Source: Hyphomicrobiales bacterium (GTDB lineage: Bacteria > Pseudomonadota > Alphaproteobacteria > Rhizobiales > Rhizobiaceae). Taken from it: 64,000 bases of DNA. The notes under the pieces were generated by a model. It saw nothing but the letters and a program-made list of their open reading frames with translations. It was not told the origin of the DNA and did no database searches. Below, piece by piece: positions 17,400 through 24,838 of this stretch (positions are counted from its first letter, which is position 1; the number at the start of each line of letters is the position of its first letter). Position numbers and translations under genes: made by a program. Where the stretch lies: the NCBI GenBank assembly GCA_900471925.1, contig UCGV01000020.1, forward strand, positions 1-64,000. Direction: 5' to 3'.

Positions 17400-17711
17400 T
17401 CATTCGTTCAGACGATCAACCAAACGCTTCATGAGATCCATTCGTTCATGAAGAATCGCCACGATGAGGGCGGGCGCATCCTCTCGAGGCAGACAAAAGA
17501 CGTAGTGGTGTTGGCATCGCGCCATTCGTAACGCCGGATAAAGCGCGCTCATATCCTTGAAAGGACCTTTGCCCTCGGCAAGGTTTGCGATACCTCGCTC
17601 CAAAGCCGAGACATAGCGGCGTACCTGGGCAGCACTCCATTGCGCACGTGTATAGCGGATTACCGAACGTAGATCCGATTCCGCCTCCGCGGTAAGAATG
17701 TAGGCCGTCAA
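17400..17711 (-). CDS. parE: ParE/RelE-superfamily toxin
   Basis: A 103-aa type II toxin with the ParE-like start YILTAEAESDLRSVIRYTRAQW and the C-terminal ILHERMDLMKRL strand/helix. ParE toxins poison DNA gyrase while RelE relatives cleave mRNA; the YTRAQW/ILHERMD pattern favours ParE. It overlaps the antitoxin gene by 4 bp in the usual antitoxin-first order, so the pair is translationally coupled and appears intact. Confidence 0.88.
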   Translation of the reverse strand: MTAYILTAEAESDLRSVIRYTRAQWSAAQVRRYVSALERGIANLAEGKGPFKDMSALYPALRMARCQHHYVFCLPREDAPALIVAILHERMDLMKRLVDRLNE

Positions 17712-17959
17712 GCACGACCCTCGGCAATCTCCTCGTCGAGGATCTCACCTACGGTTTTGGTCGACAGTCTTCCTGCGAGCCCCTCATTGACGCGCGTGTT
17801 CATCAACGTCTTCAACTCCTCCCAGGCTCGTTCTCCATCTATGTCACCTGGAAAGAGGCGCTCAAGTGCATACTGCTTGATTGTCTTGCCCTGCAAAGCG
17901 GCCAGCGCCTTTAGGCTTTGATGTTGTTGGTCTGTTATGTCGATCGTCAATCGGCTCAT
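17708..17959 (-). CDS. parD: ParD-type antitoxin
   Basis: An 83-aa antitoxin. The N-terminus is ribbon-helix-helix-like (SRLTIDITDQQHQSLKALAALQG), for operator binding, and the C-terminal tail (ILDEEIAEGRA) would wrap the toxin. AGGAG precedes the ATG. It is first in the operon and overlaps parE by 4 bp. An inverted repeat 25 bp upstream is the probable autoregulatory operator. Confidence 0.88.
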   Translation of the reverse strand: MSRLTIDITDQQHQSLKALAALQGKTIKQYALERLFPGDIDGERAWEELKTLMNTRVNEGLAGRLSTKTVGEILDEEIAEGRA

Positions 17960-17984
17960 CTAACGTGCTCCTAAACTGAGAAAA

Positions 17985-18006
17985 CCCACATTAACACATA
18001 TGTGGG
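17985..18006. promoter_or_regulatory. Inverted repeat upstream of parDE, likely operator
   Basis: CCCACAT (17985-17991) is mirrored by ATGTGGG (18000-18006), and a further ATGTGG follows at once. It is placed where a ParD-type autorepressor would bind, about 25 bp from the antitoxin start. Confidence 0.55.
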
Positions 18007-18087
18007 TATGTGGCCATCGCCGATACCTCTGATCCGATGCCGCTTGGAGGGATCTGCCTGTTCGCAGCCGCTTGGGTCGTGACAGTT

Positions 18088-18133
18088 GCACTTAAATTGA
18101 GATTCTCGGCCGACAGAATCTCAAATTGAGTGC
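18088..18133. repeat. 19-bp-arm inverted repeat (large hairpin)
   Basis: GCACTTAAATTGAGATTCT (18088-18106) and AGAATCTCAAATTGAGTGC (18115-18133) match at 17 of 19 positions around an 8-nt loop, CGGCCGAC. The inner 10 bp are perfect. No transposase gene adjoins it. It may be a leftover regulatory hairpin or end of a mobile element; its identity is not established. Confidence 0.6.
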
Positions 18134-18241
18134 CAAATGAAAAAACAAACCACCCCAATCTCACGGTTAACTGCCAAACGACACCATGGTAACTGCACGG
18201 TCGACCGCCTGCTGCAAAATGGCGTTTTCCATGACATCACC

Positions 18242-19229
18242 TCATTGCACGTGGGGATCGCGGTCGCGTCGCATGCGAGAGGCAGCAATCGCTGACGTTT
18301 CGGGAGCCATCAAATCATGCTTCGTCGCCGCAAATGCTTCGAAGAGGCCGCGCGCCGTTTCTGCTTCGATTTTTCCGTGAAGCGCCTGACCTTGCCCCCA
18401 AGTTTTATCCAATTTTGAGTTCGCTCCAGCGGTTTTTTGAAGTGCTCCCCGATTTTGGGCCAGCGGGAGCTGGAATTTTCCGGGGAACGGAACGGTCGTT
18501 TCCGGCTGATAGCCGATGCGGTCCATGAAATAGCCGGATCCATAAAATTTGCTGACGTCTAGGAAGTCACCGCGCGTTTCGAACAGGAAGGTCTGATGGG
18601 GTATGTTGCCGCCGACGCCGCCGGAGTTCGGGTTGGCGGGAGGTAGGAGGGCGGCACCGCCGAGCCCCGAATTGACATTGAACAGCGCGCCGCCGGCGGT
18701 CAGGCCGGAGAGCGCCGAAAGCGGGTCGCCAGGATTGCCTGCCGCCGCCACGCTGGCGCCGCCGGCCATCGAGCCGGCTGCAGACGTGTTGCTGACGTTG
18801 CCGAAATTGACAGAGAGGGCGCCGCCCGCCTTGATGTTGGCCGCGACACCGCCGATCGCCTCGACCGAGCTGACGATCGACGCGCCGTTAGCGATATTCT
18901 TCGAGGGATTGGCGTTGCTGTTGGCGTCATAGGCCGTGCAGGCGCCCTGCGCGCTGCAGGTCGTTGTCGTCGTGCGAAAGAGGGTGACACCGGTATTGGT
19001 GAGCGTCGAACCTTGCAGGTCAGCACTGCCGCCAGCCTCGATCGAGCTATAGGCATTGGTGAGATTGGTGGCGTCGATGGTGAGGTTGCGGCTCCGCGCG
19101 GATCGTCGCTTCCGGGCTGAGCGTGCCGACCAACCGGTCCTCGTAGACCGACTGGCTGAGATGGGACGACCAATCCCATGTATAGGTGGTGCTGGTGGCC
19201 GGATGCTTTGCTGTCCAATGCAAAGGCAT
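18242..19229 (-). pseudogene. Filamentous haemagglutinin-type exoprotein remnant
   Basis: Minus-strand frames carry haemagglutinin/two-partner-secretion exoprotein repeats: YTWDWSSHLSQSVYEDRLVG (about 19170), then after a frameshift near 19095 NLTNAYSSIEAGGSADLQGS, and finally FLFETRGDFLDVSKFYGSGY (about 18570). The N-terminal secretion domain and the C-terminal toxin or adhesin end are missing. After about 18480 the frame runs into unrelated sequence. No partner TpsB gene is present. It is a dead fragment of a very large gene. Confidence 0.75.
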
Positions 19230-19248
19230 TGGAAATTTATGCGGAACC

Positions 19249-19452
19249 TTAATAAGACGCGCCTAGCTGGATAATAAGAGAACCGTTCGCGACCTCAATC
19301 ATCTTAAGGAGTTCAACGTTAACTTCTTCCCGGGTGACAGCTTTAAAGTGCCGCCACTTCTGTTTGTTGGCATTTGCGGGCACTGCCACGCCTTCACGCA
19401 AAAACAGCGTCAAGTCAGGTTCCTGATCAGATTTGTAGATGCAAATCCTCAT
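19249..19452 (-). CDS. Small uncharacterised protein
   Basis: A 67-aa protein from the ATG at 19452 (MRICIYKSDQEPDLTLFLRE), with a purine-rich GAAGAAGGGGCAAG leader. It has no signal peptide or membrane segment. The even amino-acid composition suggests a real gene, but I do not recognise the family. The frame extends 9 codons further upstream. It lies between the haemagglutinin relic and the T6SS locus. Confidence 0.5.
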   Translation of the reverse strand: MRICIYKSDQEPDLTLFLREGVAVPANANKQKWRHFKAVTREEVNVELLKMIEVANGSLIIQLGASY

Positions 19453-19798
19453 CACTTGCCCCTTCTTCCTGCGTTGCAAAATATTGTGCGCCGCAAAATC
19501 AAGGATGGCAAATTTTCTTTCGCCGGATAAATGAAAAAACAGAAGTCATGCAGCCAATGAGTCTGGAGTTCACGGCGCAATATTCCTTTTGTCGTGCTGG
19601 ACATTCGGGCATGCGCCGCGATGTCATTGCGGTCCCTTTTTCGCACGTCGACGCCCCTTTCATCGGAGCAACATGCTTGGAGCCTGCGACATCATGCCGA
19701 GAACGATTATGGATACGGATGAAACGGGGTGGGTTCAAGAATGAAGTGCGATTTGCTAGCCTCCATCCCTCGAGCGACCCGCCATATTCAAGATGTCT
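19453..19798. other. Intergenic stretch, left border of the T6SS locus
   Basis: About 345 bp downstream of the leftmost T6SS gene. Only short overlapping frames on both strands, none with recognisable similarity and none with a convincing start. No clear terminator hairpin with a T-run was found. Confidence 0.45.
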
Positions 19799-22270
19799 TC
19801 AGAGCGTCATTGGACATGACAGCCCGTGCATCAGCTGGCGCGCCGAGACGGGGTTTGCCGGGCCGGTAAAGGACATCTGAAGATAGGCGCGCGCGCTTGT
19901 TGCGCGCACGTCGATCAAGAAACGCTGGCCACCGTCGCGCGGCCTCAGGCGCGCATCGTCAAGGAACCGCAACAGGCCCCATGGCCCCGGTGCGCTCATC
20001 TTCTCGACCGAGCCGCTATTATCGAATGAGATTGCAAGGCCGAGCGCGGGCTGTGCGCCTGGCCAATATAATTTGGCCGATCCGCCTGATGTGGTCACCG
20101 GCGCATGTACTCCGCCAATCGAGACCGTTGCCGCGCCGCGCTGCGCAAGTGCCTCCAGCAACATCGGAATGTTTGGCGTCGGGCCCTGGCGAAAAAGTGC
20201 GTCACCAATTGCAGACGCCTTCTGAAGGAACATAGCACTTTCCGGTGTGTAACCGGAAAGTCGGGCTTCCGGTTTCCAGCGCCATGGGATCGCCGACATA
20301 TCCATCAGAGAAGCCAGCTGCGCGCGCGAATAGGTTCCGATCAGACCGTTTGGCGCGAAGATGCGCGCGATTTCCGCCACATCTGCGTCCGGGCCGTCAT
20401 AGAACGGATAGTGTCCAGCAAGTGCTGCCTGACAGGCCGCCGCAATCTCGCTCCATGCTCCTTCCGTCTTCCCTGCAGGAACCGGACCAGTAGATTTTTC
20501 GGGTGTCTTTGGAGAGGCAGTTTGGGAAATGACGTCCTCGACCATCTGCACGACAAGAAGCGGAGCTTGCTGGAGGGCGACGACGGAATTCGCGCGCTCT
20601 TGTGCATCCATCAGCGAGCGCTTTCCAATCTGCGCATTTCCGTCGAGGACCGCGAGCGCGACGTTCAAGGAAACGAAAAGGCGCGAGATTTCCGACATGC
20701 GGCCCTGCTCCACGAACTGGATGGCCGGCCCGAGCGTCGCGGCAACCCGAAGCTGGTTTGCGTGGCTGCGGCTGCGGTCGGTGCCGCCGGCTTGACGCCA
20801 TACTTCACGGATCAGGGCTGAGAGTGGCGAGTTGCGCGCACTCAGCACCCCGCTGACGATCACTGCGCTCGGCTGGTCAGTGAACGGCCGCACACGGAGG
20901 TCGCCCAGGTATTGCGACCAGCTGTCTAGCGTTCGCTTCTGCAGCAGATCCATGACGGCGTCAGCGCTCGTCTTGTCTGAGGAAGTAAGAAGGTTCGTGC
21001 CTTCGGCAGTTGCTGTTCGGATCGCCTCGTCTGCAGCACCGGCGCGTGCATAGTCCCATCCTGTCTGGGTATAGAGGCCGGGGACACCCTGCTCGATCGG
21101 CGTTCCGGACCTGCGGATCAATATCCGCTCAAGGCCGGGGACAGCCCGCCCGAGCGACCAGGAAGGCAGGGCTGCAGTCTTTTCGGCACGGGCCAGCTCG
21201 AGCATGGCCCGCTCGGTTGCCGAGCCCTCGGAAGCAAACTGTCTTGCCTGGGCGATTGCTTCGGGATCGGGCTGCTCAAGGTCTGCCGGCGGCTTGGTCA
21301 TGGCGGCGACATGCTGCGCCAAGCCTGCAAGCTCGGGAAATGTCTGCGCGCGATCGTCGATCCAGCAGGCAAGAAACTCGGCTTGCCAGTCGGAGGTACC
21401 GCTCAAAATAGACCAGGCTCGCAGGGAATCGTAAAGTGCGGTCGCCTCCCCTTCCGTGGCAAGAGCGGTCCCAAGGGCGTTGGCGAGCGGTCCGGCGACC
21501 AGAGCATCGACGGCCTCACCATAGCGTTTGCGCGCCGCTTGGGCGGGATCGAGCATCTCGACGCGATGAATGAGACCGAGGGGCGAATGCGGAGCATCCT
21601 GCTCAACGAGGTGAACTGCGGCCAGAAAAGCATCGAGCTGGGCTGCGCGCGATACAGGCGTTGCCGCACGCCCGGCGTCTATGACGCTTTTGACATCGGG
21701 GAGCTGCGACAAAAGCCGTTCGCGAAACTGCCATTCGGCCCATCCAGCCCAACTCGCCAGAATTGCCAGGAAGAACCCGATTGCCATGGCGGCAAGACCG
21801 CGATCAGATCGCGTCTTGTGTTGCGTGCCCGTCAGCAAGGCCGCGTGGACAGCGTCATTGCAATGACCGAGGAAGCGAGCGAGATCCCGGCGCGCTGGCC
21901 CCGCCTTTGCGGCCGCGGCCGCGCGTTCGGCGAGGCGGTCAGGTCCCATCACGCCGCCAATCGGGAGGGCGGCGGCAAACGCCCGGTCCCACTTTCGGAT
22001 TGACAGCGCCGGATTGTTGCGGGCGCGGGCGTCAAGCAGGGCGATAAGGGCATCACGGGCATCAAGCAACCAGTCCTGCGGCACCTTCTGCCGTCGTGCC
22101 TCGGTCTCGAATGCGGCAACGAGACCGCGTGCGGTTGCTGCCAATCCCGATGGATCCGGATGCCGTTCGCTTTCTGCCCGCTTTGCGAGGTCGAGCAGAG
22201 GTGCAGCGAGTGCGGGAAGCACATCTGCTTGCATTGCGGCTGGACCCGGCGGCTCGCGATCGCCCTTCAC
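19799..22270 (-). CDS. T6SS TssL/TssM-like hybrid without an ATPase domain
   Basis: An 823-aa inner-membrane protein. Residues about 10-145 are helical and resemble a degenerate TssL/DotU cytoplasmic domain (WLLDARDALIALLDARARNN). One membrane segment follows (about 159-179). The long periplasmic part ends (about 630-823) in an IcmF/TssM C-terminal domain, clearly similar to the end of the locus TssM (CQAALAGHYPF; PWRWKPEARL; PGPWGLLRFLDDARL). No Walker motifs. The GTG at 22270 overlaps the upstream stop. It probably modifies or regulates the TssJLM membrane complex; the role is inference. Confidence 0.75.
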   Translation of the reverse strand: MKGDREPPGPAAMQADVLPALAAPLLDLAKRAESERHPDPSGLAATARGLVAAFETEARRQKVPQDWLLDARDALIALLDARARNNPALSIRKWDRAFAAALPIGGVMGPDRLAERAAAAAKAGPARRDLARFLGHCNDAVHAALLTGTQHKTRSDRGLAAMAIGFFLAILASWAGWAEWQFRERLLSQLPDVKSVIDAGRAATPVSRAAQLDAFLAAVHLVEQDAPHSPLGLIHRVEMLDPAQAARKRYGEAVDALVAGPLANALGTALATEGEATALYDSLRAWSILSGTSDWQAEFLACWIDDRAQTFPELAGLAQHVAAMTKPPADLEQPDPEAIAQARQFASEGSATERAMLELARAEKTAALPSWSLGRAVPGLERILIRRSGTPIEQGVPGLYTQTGWDYARAGAADEAIRTATAEGTNLLTSSDKTSADAVMDLLQKRTLDSWSQYLGDLRVRPFTDQPSAVIVSGVLSARNSPLSALIREVWRQAGGTDRSRSHANQLRVAATLGPAIQFVEQGRMSEISRLFVSLNVALAVLDGNAQIGKRSLMDAQERANSVVALQQAPLLVVQMVEDVISQTASPKTPEKSTGPVPAGKTEGAWSEIAAACQAALAGHYPFYDGPDADVAEIARIFAPNGLIGTYSRAQLASLMDMSAIPWRWKPEARLSGYTPESAMFLQKASAIGDALFRQGPTPNIPMLLEALAQRGAATVSIGGVHAPVTTSGGSAKLYWPGAQPALGLAISFDNSGSVEKMSAPGPWGLLRFLDDARLRPRDGGQRFLIDVRATSARAYLQMSFTGPANPVSARQLMHGLSCPMTL

Positions 22271-23166
22271 AGCTTGCCCTCGGCCGCCCATTTTCGTAGC
22301 AGCGCCTCGCCGACCTCGAAGTGCATGGAATCCTCGCGACTATAGCCCGCACCCCAATACCAGCCGGCCTCATTGAAGAATTCGGCGAGCACCACGAGCC
22401 CGAACTGCGTGCTGTCGTCGCCCATTCTATCGAGGTTCTTCTTTAACGTCAGATCGACCGCGGCTCCCCATGCATGGGAGGATACCGACTTGGCCGATCC
22501 CCGTACGTAGCGCGCGCAGAGCGCACCTGCCGTTCCGATTGCAGCATAGATGTCGGGCTCTTCCTTCTGGAGGCGTGCCATGATCTGCTGCAGCGAGTCG
22601 AGCGCCGGTCTGATCATGGTCAGACGAAAATGACCGATGTCTCGACTTTCGAGTGACTTCAGCAGTTTCGGGTTGGTGACCGGTTCGCAGTTCGTGGAAT
22701 AGGCGCTGCGCGGTTCACCGAGGATCTGACGCAGCACCGCCGGCGTCGGTCGTATGACATTCTCGTTGAAGCGCTTCTTGGCCAGTTGCATCGGCTCGGT
22801 CAGATTTTCCGTTTCCTCCTGCGGTGCCAGACCGCCGAACTGATCGGTGAACAGAGGGGCGAGATCTTGCTCTTGGCCCGTCGGCGGATTGACGGCAGGC
22901 GCTGCCTGGGCCGGGTCGGGATGCGGGGCTTGTTCCAACTGCGTCACCCTGCCGTCGATATCCGATACCTGTCCCTTCAGAGCGTTCAGCTCGGAACGCA
23001 GCCCTCGGATTTCGGTATCCTGCTGGGCAAGTTGCTGCACGAGACGATCGATTTTCCCGACATTCGGGTCGGGCCCCGTGTCTTGCAGGAGGTTTCCGAC
23101 GAAGGCAAAGATGACCGCTGCGAGAATGATGCTCGCTCCGATGACAACGGCGGCGATAGCGTTCAT
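22267..23166 (-). CDS. Membrane-anchored M15-type peptidoglycan peptidase
   Basis: A 299-aa protein with an N-terminal membrane anchor (residues 4-26), a coiled coil (about 36-78, heptads LVQQLAQQ...LRSELNALKG), a Pro-rich linker and a C-terminal D,D/L,D-endopeptidase domain of the M15 type. Zinc ligands are visible as His231 and Asp238 (SSHAWGAAVDL) and His282 (DSMHFEV). It faces the periplasm. Inside a T6SS operon it most likely opens the cell wall locally for apparatus assembly, by analogy with dedicated T6SS murein hydrolases of other families. It overlaps or abuts both neighbours. Confidence 0.8.
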   Translation of the reverse strand: MNAIAAVVIGASIILAAVIFAFVGNLLQDTGPDPNVGKIDRLVQQLAQQDTEIRGLRSELNALKGQVSDIDGRVTQLEQAPHPDPAQAAPAVNPPTGQEQDLAPLFTDQFGGLAPQEETENLTEPMQLAKKRFNENVIRPTPAVLRQILGEPRSAYSTNCEPVTNPKLLKSLESRDIGHFRLTMIRPALDSLQQIMARLQKEEPDIYAAIGTAGALCARYVRGSAKSVSSHAWGAAVDLTLKKNLDRMGDDSTQFGLVVLAEFFNEAGWYWGAGYSREDSMHFEVGEALLRKWAAEGKL

Positions 23167-23171
23167 TGGCC

Positions 23172-23942
23172 TCAAGAGAGTGCAGCTCCGTCGATCTGAA
23201 TGACAATCACCGAGACGTTGTCAGGCGCACCATTGTCGAGAGCCGCACCGATCAAACGCTGGCATGCGGCCTCCGGCGTTGGATCAGCGCTCAGAAGTGC
23301 TGCGATCTCGGCGTCAGCCACGCAGTCGGTCAGACCATCCGAGCAGAGGATCAGAACGTCGCCCCGACGCAGCGAAACCTCCGCTGTGTCGACGACAAGA
23401 CGATCGGAGGCTCCGATCGCACGCGTGACGATGTGCGCCTGCGGATGCTGCCAGGCTGCAGCGGGAGAAAGGCGTCCGTCATCAAGGAGTTCCTGCACGA
23501 CCGAGTGATCGCGCGTGAGTTGTTTCAGTTGGCGTTCGCTCCAACAGTAGGCGCGGCTATCGCCCGCCCATGCAAGCGTGACATTTCCACCGTCGAAAAG
23601 TGCGGCCACAACCGTTGCACCCATCTGGGTCACGTCGGCGGCGGCGGCCCATCGCAGGATGGCGGAATTGGCGGCTTCGAGAGCAGCAACGAGATCGGCA
23701 CTGGAGATCGGTTCATGGGGAAGCAGGGCGAGATGTTCGATCACGAGGTCTGCTGCAACATCGCCGTGACCATAGCCACCCATACCATCCGCAACAGCCC
23801 AAAGCGCGCCCGAGGGATCTGTCAGGATCGCGTCCTCGTTGCGCTTGCGGACATGACCAGCGTGGCTGAGCCCGGCCCCGTTCGGCCTGCCCGGCCAGCT
23901 CGGCACTCGCGTCGAGGGACTGTCGGGAGACCCGGGGGTCAT
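23172..23942 (-). CDS. pppA: T6SS PP2C-type Ser/Thr phosphatase
   Basis: A 256-aa PPM/PP2C phosphatase with metal-binding motifs RKRNEDA (residues 32-38), VADGMGGYGHG (about 50-60), AWAGDSRAY, SDGLTD and APDNVSVIVI. It removes phosphothreonine added by the locus kinase from Fha and so resets the apparatus. It is first in a leftward operon with the M15 peptidase and the TssL/M hybrid, and its stop abuts the peptidase start. It is divergent from the OmpA gene. Confidence 0.9.
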   Translation of the reverse strand: MTPGSPDSPSTRVPSWPGRPNGAGLSHAGHVRKRNEDAILTDPSGALWAVADGMGGYGHGDVAADLVIEHLALLPHEPISSADLVAALEAANSAILRWAAAADVTQMGATVVAALFDGGNVTLAWAGDSRAYCWSERQLKQLTRDHSVVQELLDDGRLSPAAAWQHPQAHIVTRAIGASDRLVVDTAEVSLRRGDVLILCSDGLTDCVADAEIAALLSADPTPEAACQRLIGAALDNGAPDNVSVIVIQIDGAALS

Positions 23943-24062
23943 GACCGGATGAACCTCATCATTCGCTCCGTCGTGAGGGCCGCCACCGGAGCGGTTGCAC
24001 CCAAGATGATCCTATAGTAATTTTTTGACAACGCGAAACATTTTTGCCGAGAGGAACTGAAA

Positions 24063-24806
24063 ATGAAGCGCCTGCTGACTTTGAAGATGCTGGTGTCTGT
24101 CGCGTTATTCTTCACGTTACACAGTGGTTTACGTGCGCAGGAGCTGAACGAGACCGCGCTAAAGGAACGTTTCCAAAAGCAGATGGAATTGTTCAAGGCG
24201 GCAAAGCTGGGGCAGTCCCGTGGCCTCGTGCTGACCAATTCGGGGCCTGCACCGGAGGCTGCGCCAATGCCCATGCCGATCGCACCAGTCGAGACCACGC
24301 CGGTCAAGGCAGGCTCTTCTCAAGCAGCCGGCACTGCGACCACGCAGACAAAGCCCGCCGCAGACACAAGTGTCGCGGCCACGCAGCCATCCGGACAGGC
24401 ACCAGCTGAGACCCAGTCAACTGCGACGGCAACGATAACGACACCGCAAACATATTGGAAACTGCCCGACGACGATCAGATCAACTACCGCGTGCAATTT
24501 GCCTTCGATTCCTCTGCCATTGCTCCCAAGCAGAAGCCGATGCTGCAAAAGCTGTGCAGTGTTGTAAAGGATATGGATATCAAGCTCGTTCGCATCATTG
24601 GCCACACCGATGCTTCCGGCGGGGCAAGTTACAATCAAAACCTGTCCACGCTGCGGGCCAAGGAAGTGGCGCGTTTCTTCACCGAGGACTGCCACATTCC
24701 GCGTGAACGGCTCGAAGCGGTCGGCGTTGGCGAGCAGTTCCCGCTCAATCCGCAGAAGCCGAAGGCCGAAGATAACCGGCGCGTGGAATTCCAGGCGGTC
24801 AGCTAA
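24063..24806 (+). CDS. OmpA-family peptidoglycan-binding protein
   Basis: A 247-aa secreted protein. It has a signal peptide (residues 1-25, MKRLLTLKMLVSVALFF), a Pro/Ala/Thr-rich linker (about 60-135) and a C-terminal OmpA domain (VRIIGHTDASGGASYNQNLS; RAKEVARFF; NRRVEFQ) that binds peptidoglycan. There is no beta-barrel, so it is periplasmic. It lies between pppA (divergent) and clpV (convergent, 32 bp). It may anchor the T6SS membrane complex to the wall, in addition to the OmpA domain of TssL. Confidence 0.85.
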   Translation: MKRLLTLKMLVSVALFFTLHSGLRAQELNETALKERFQKQMELFKAAKLGQSRGLVLTNSGPAPEAAPMPMPIAPVETTPVKAGSSQAAGTATTQTKPAADTSVAATQPSGQAPAETQSTATATITTPQTYWKLPDDDQINYRVQFAFDSSAIAPKQKPMLQKLCSVVKDMDIKLVRIIGHTDASGGASYNQNLSTLRAKEVARFFTEDCHIPRERLEAVGVGEQFPLNPQKPKAEDNRRVEFQAVS

Positions 24807-24838
24807 AGGGGCCGAGCAGATTCCGGTCGGCGCGATCG

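Noticed and set aside
18310..18543. Frame with KIGEHFKKPLERTQNW that looked like part of a transposase
   Set aside because: Too short, no DDE or HTH motif, and it runs across the haemagglutinin relic junction; not enough to name a mobile element.
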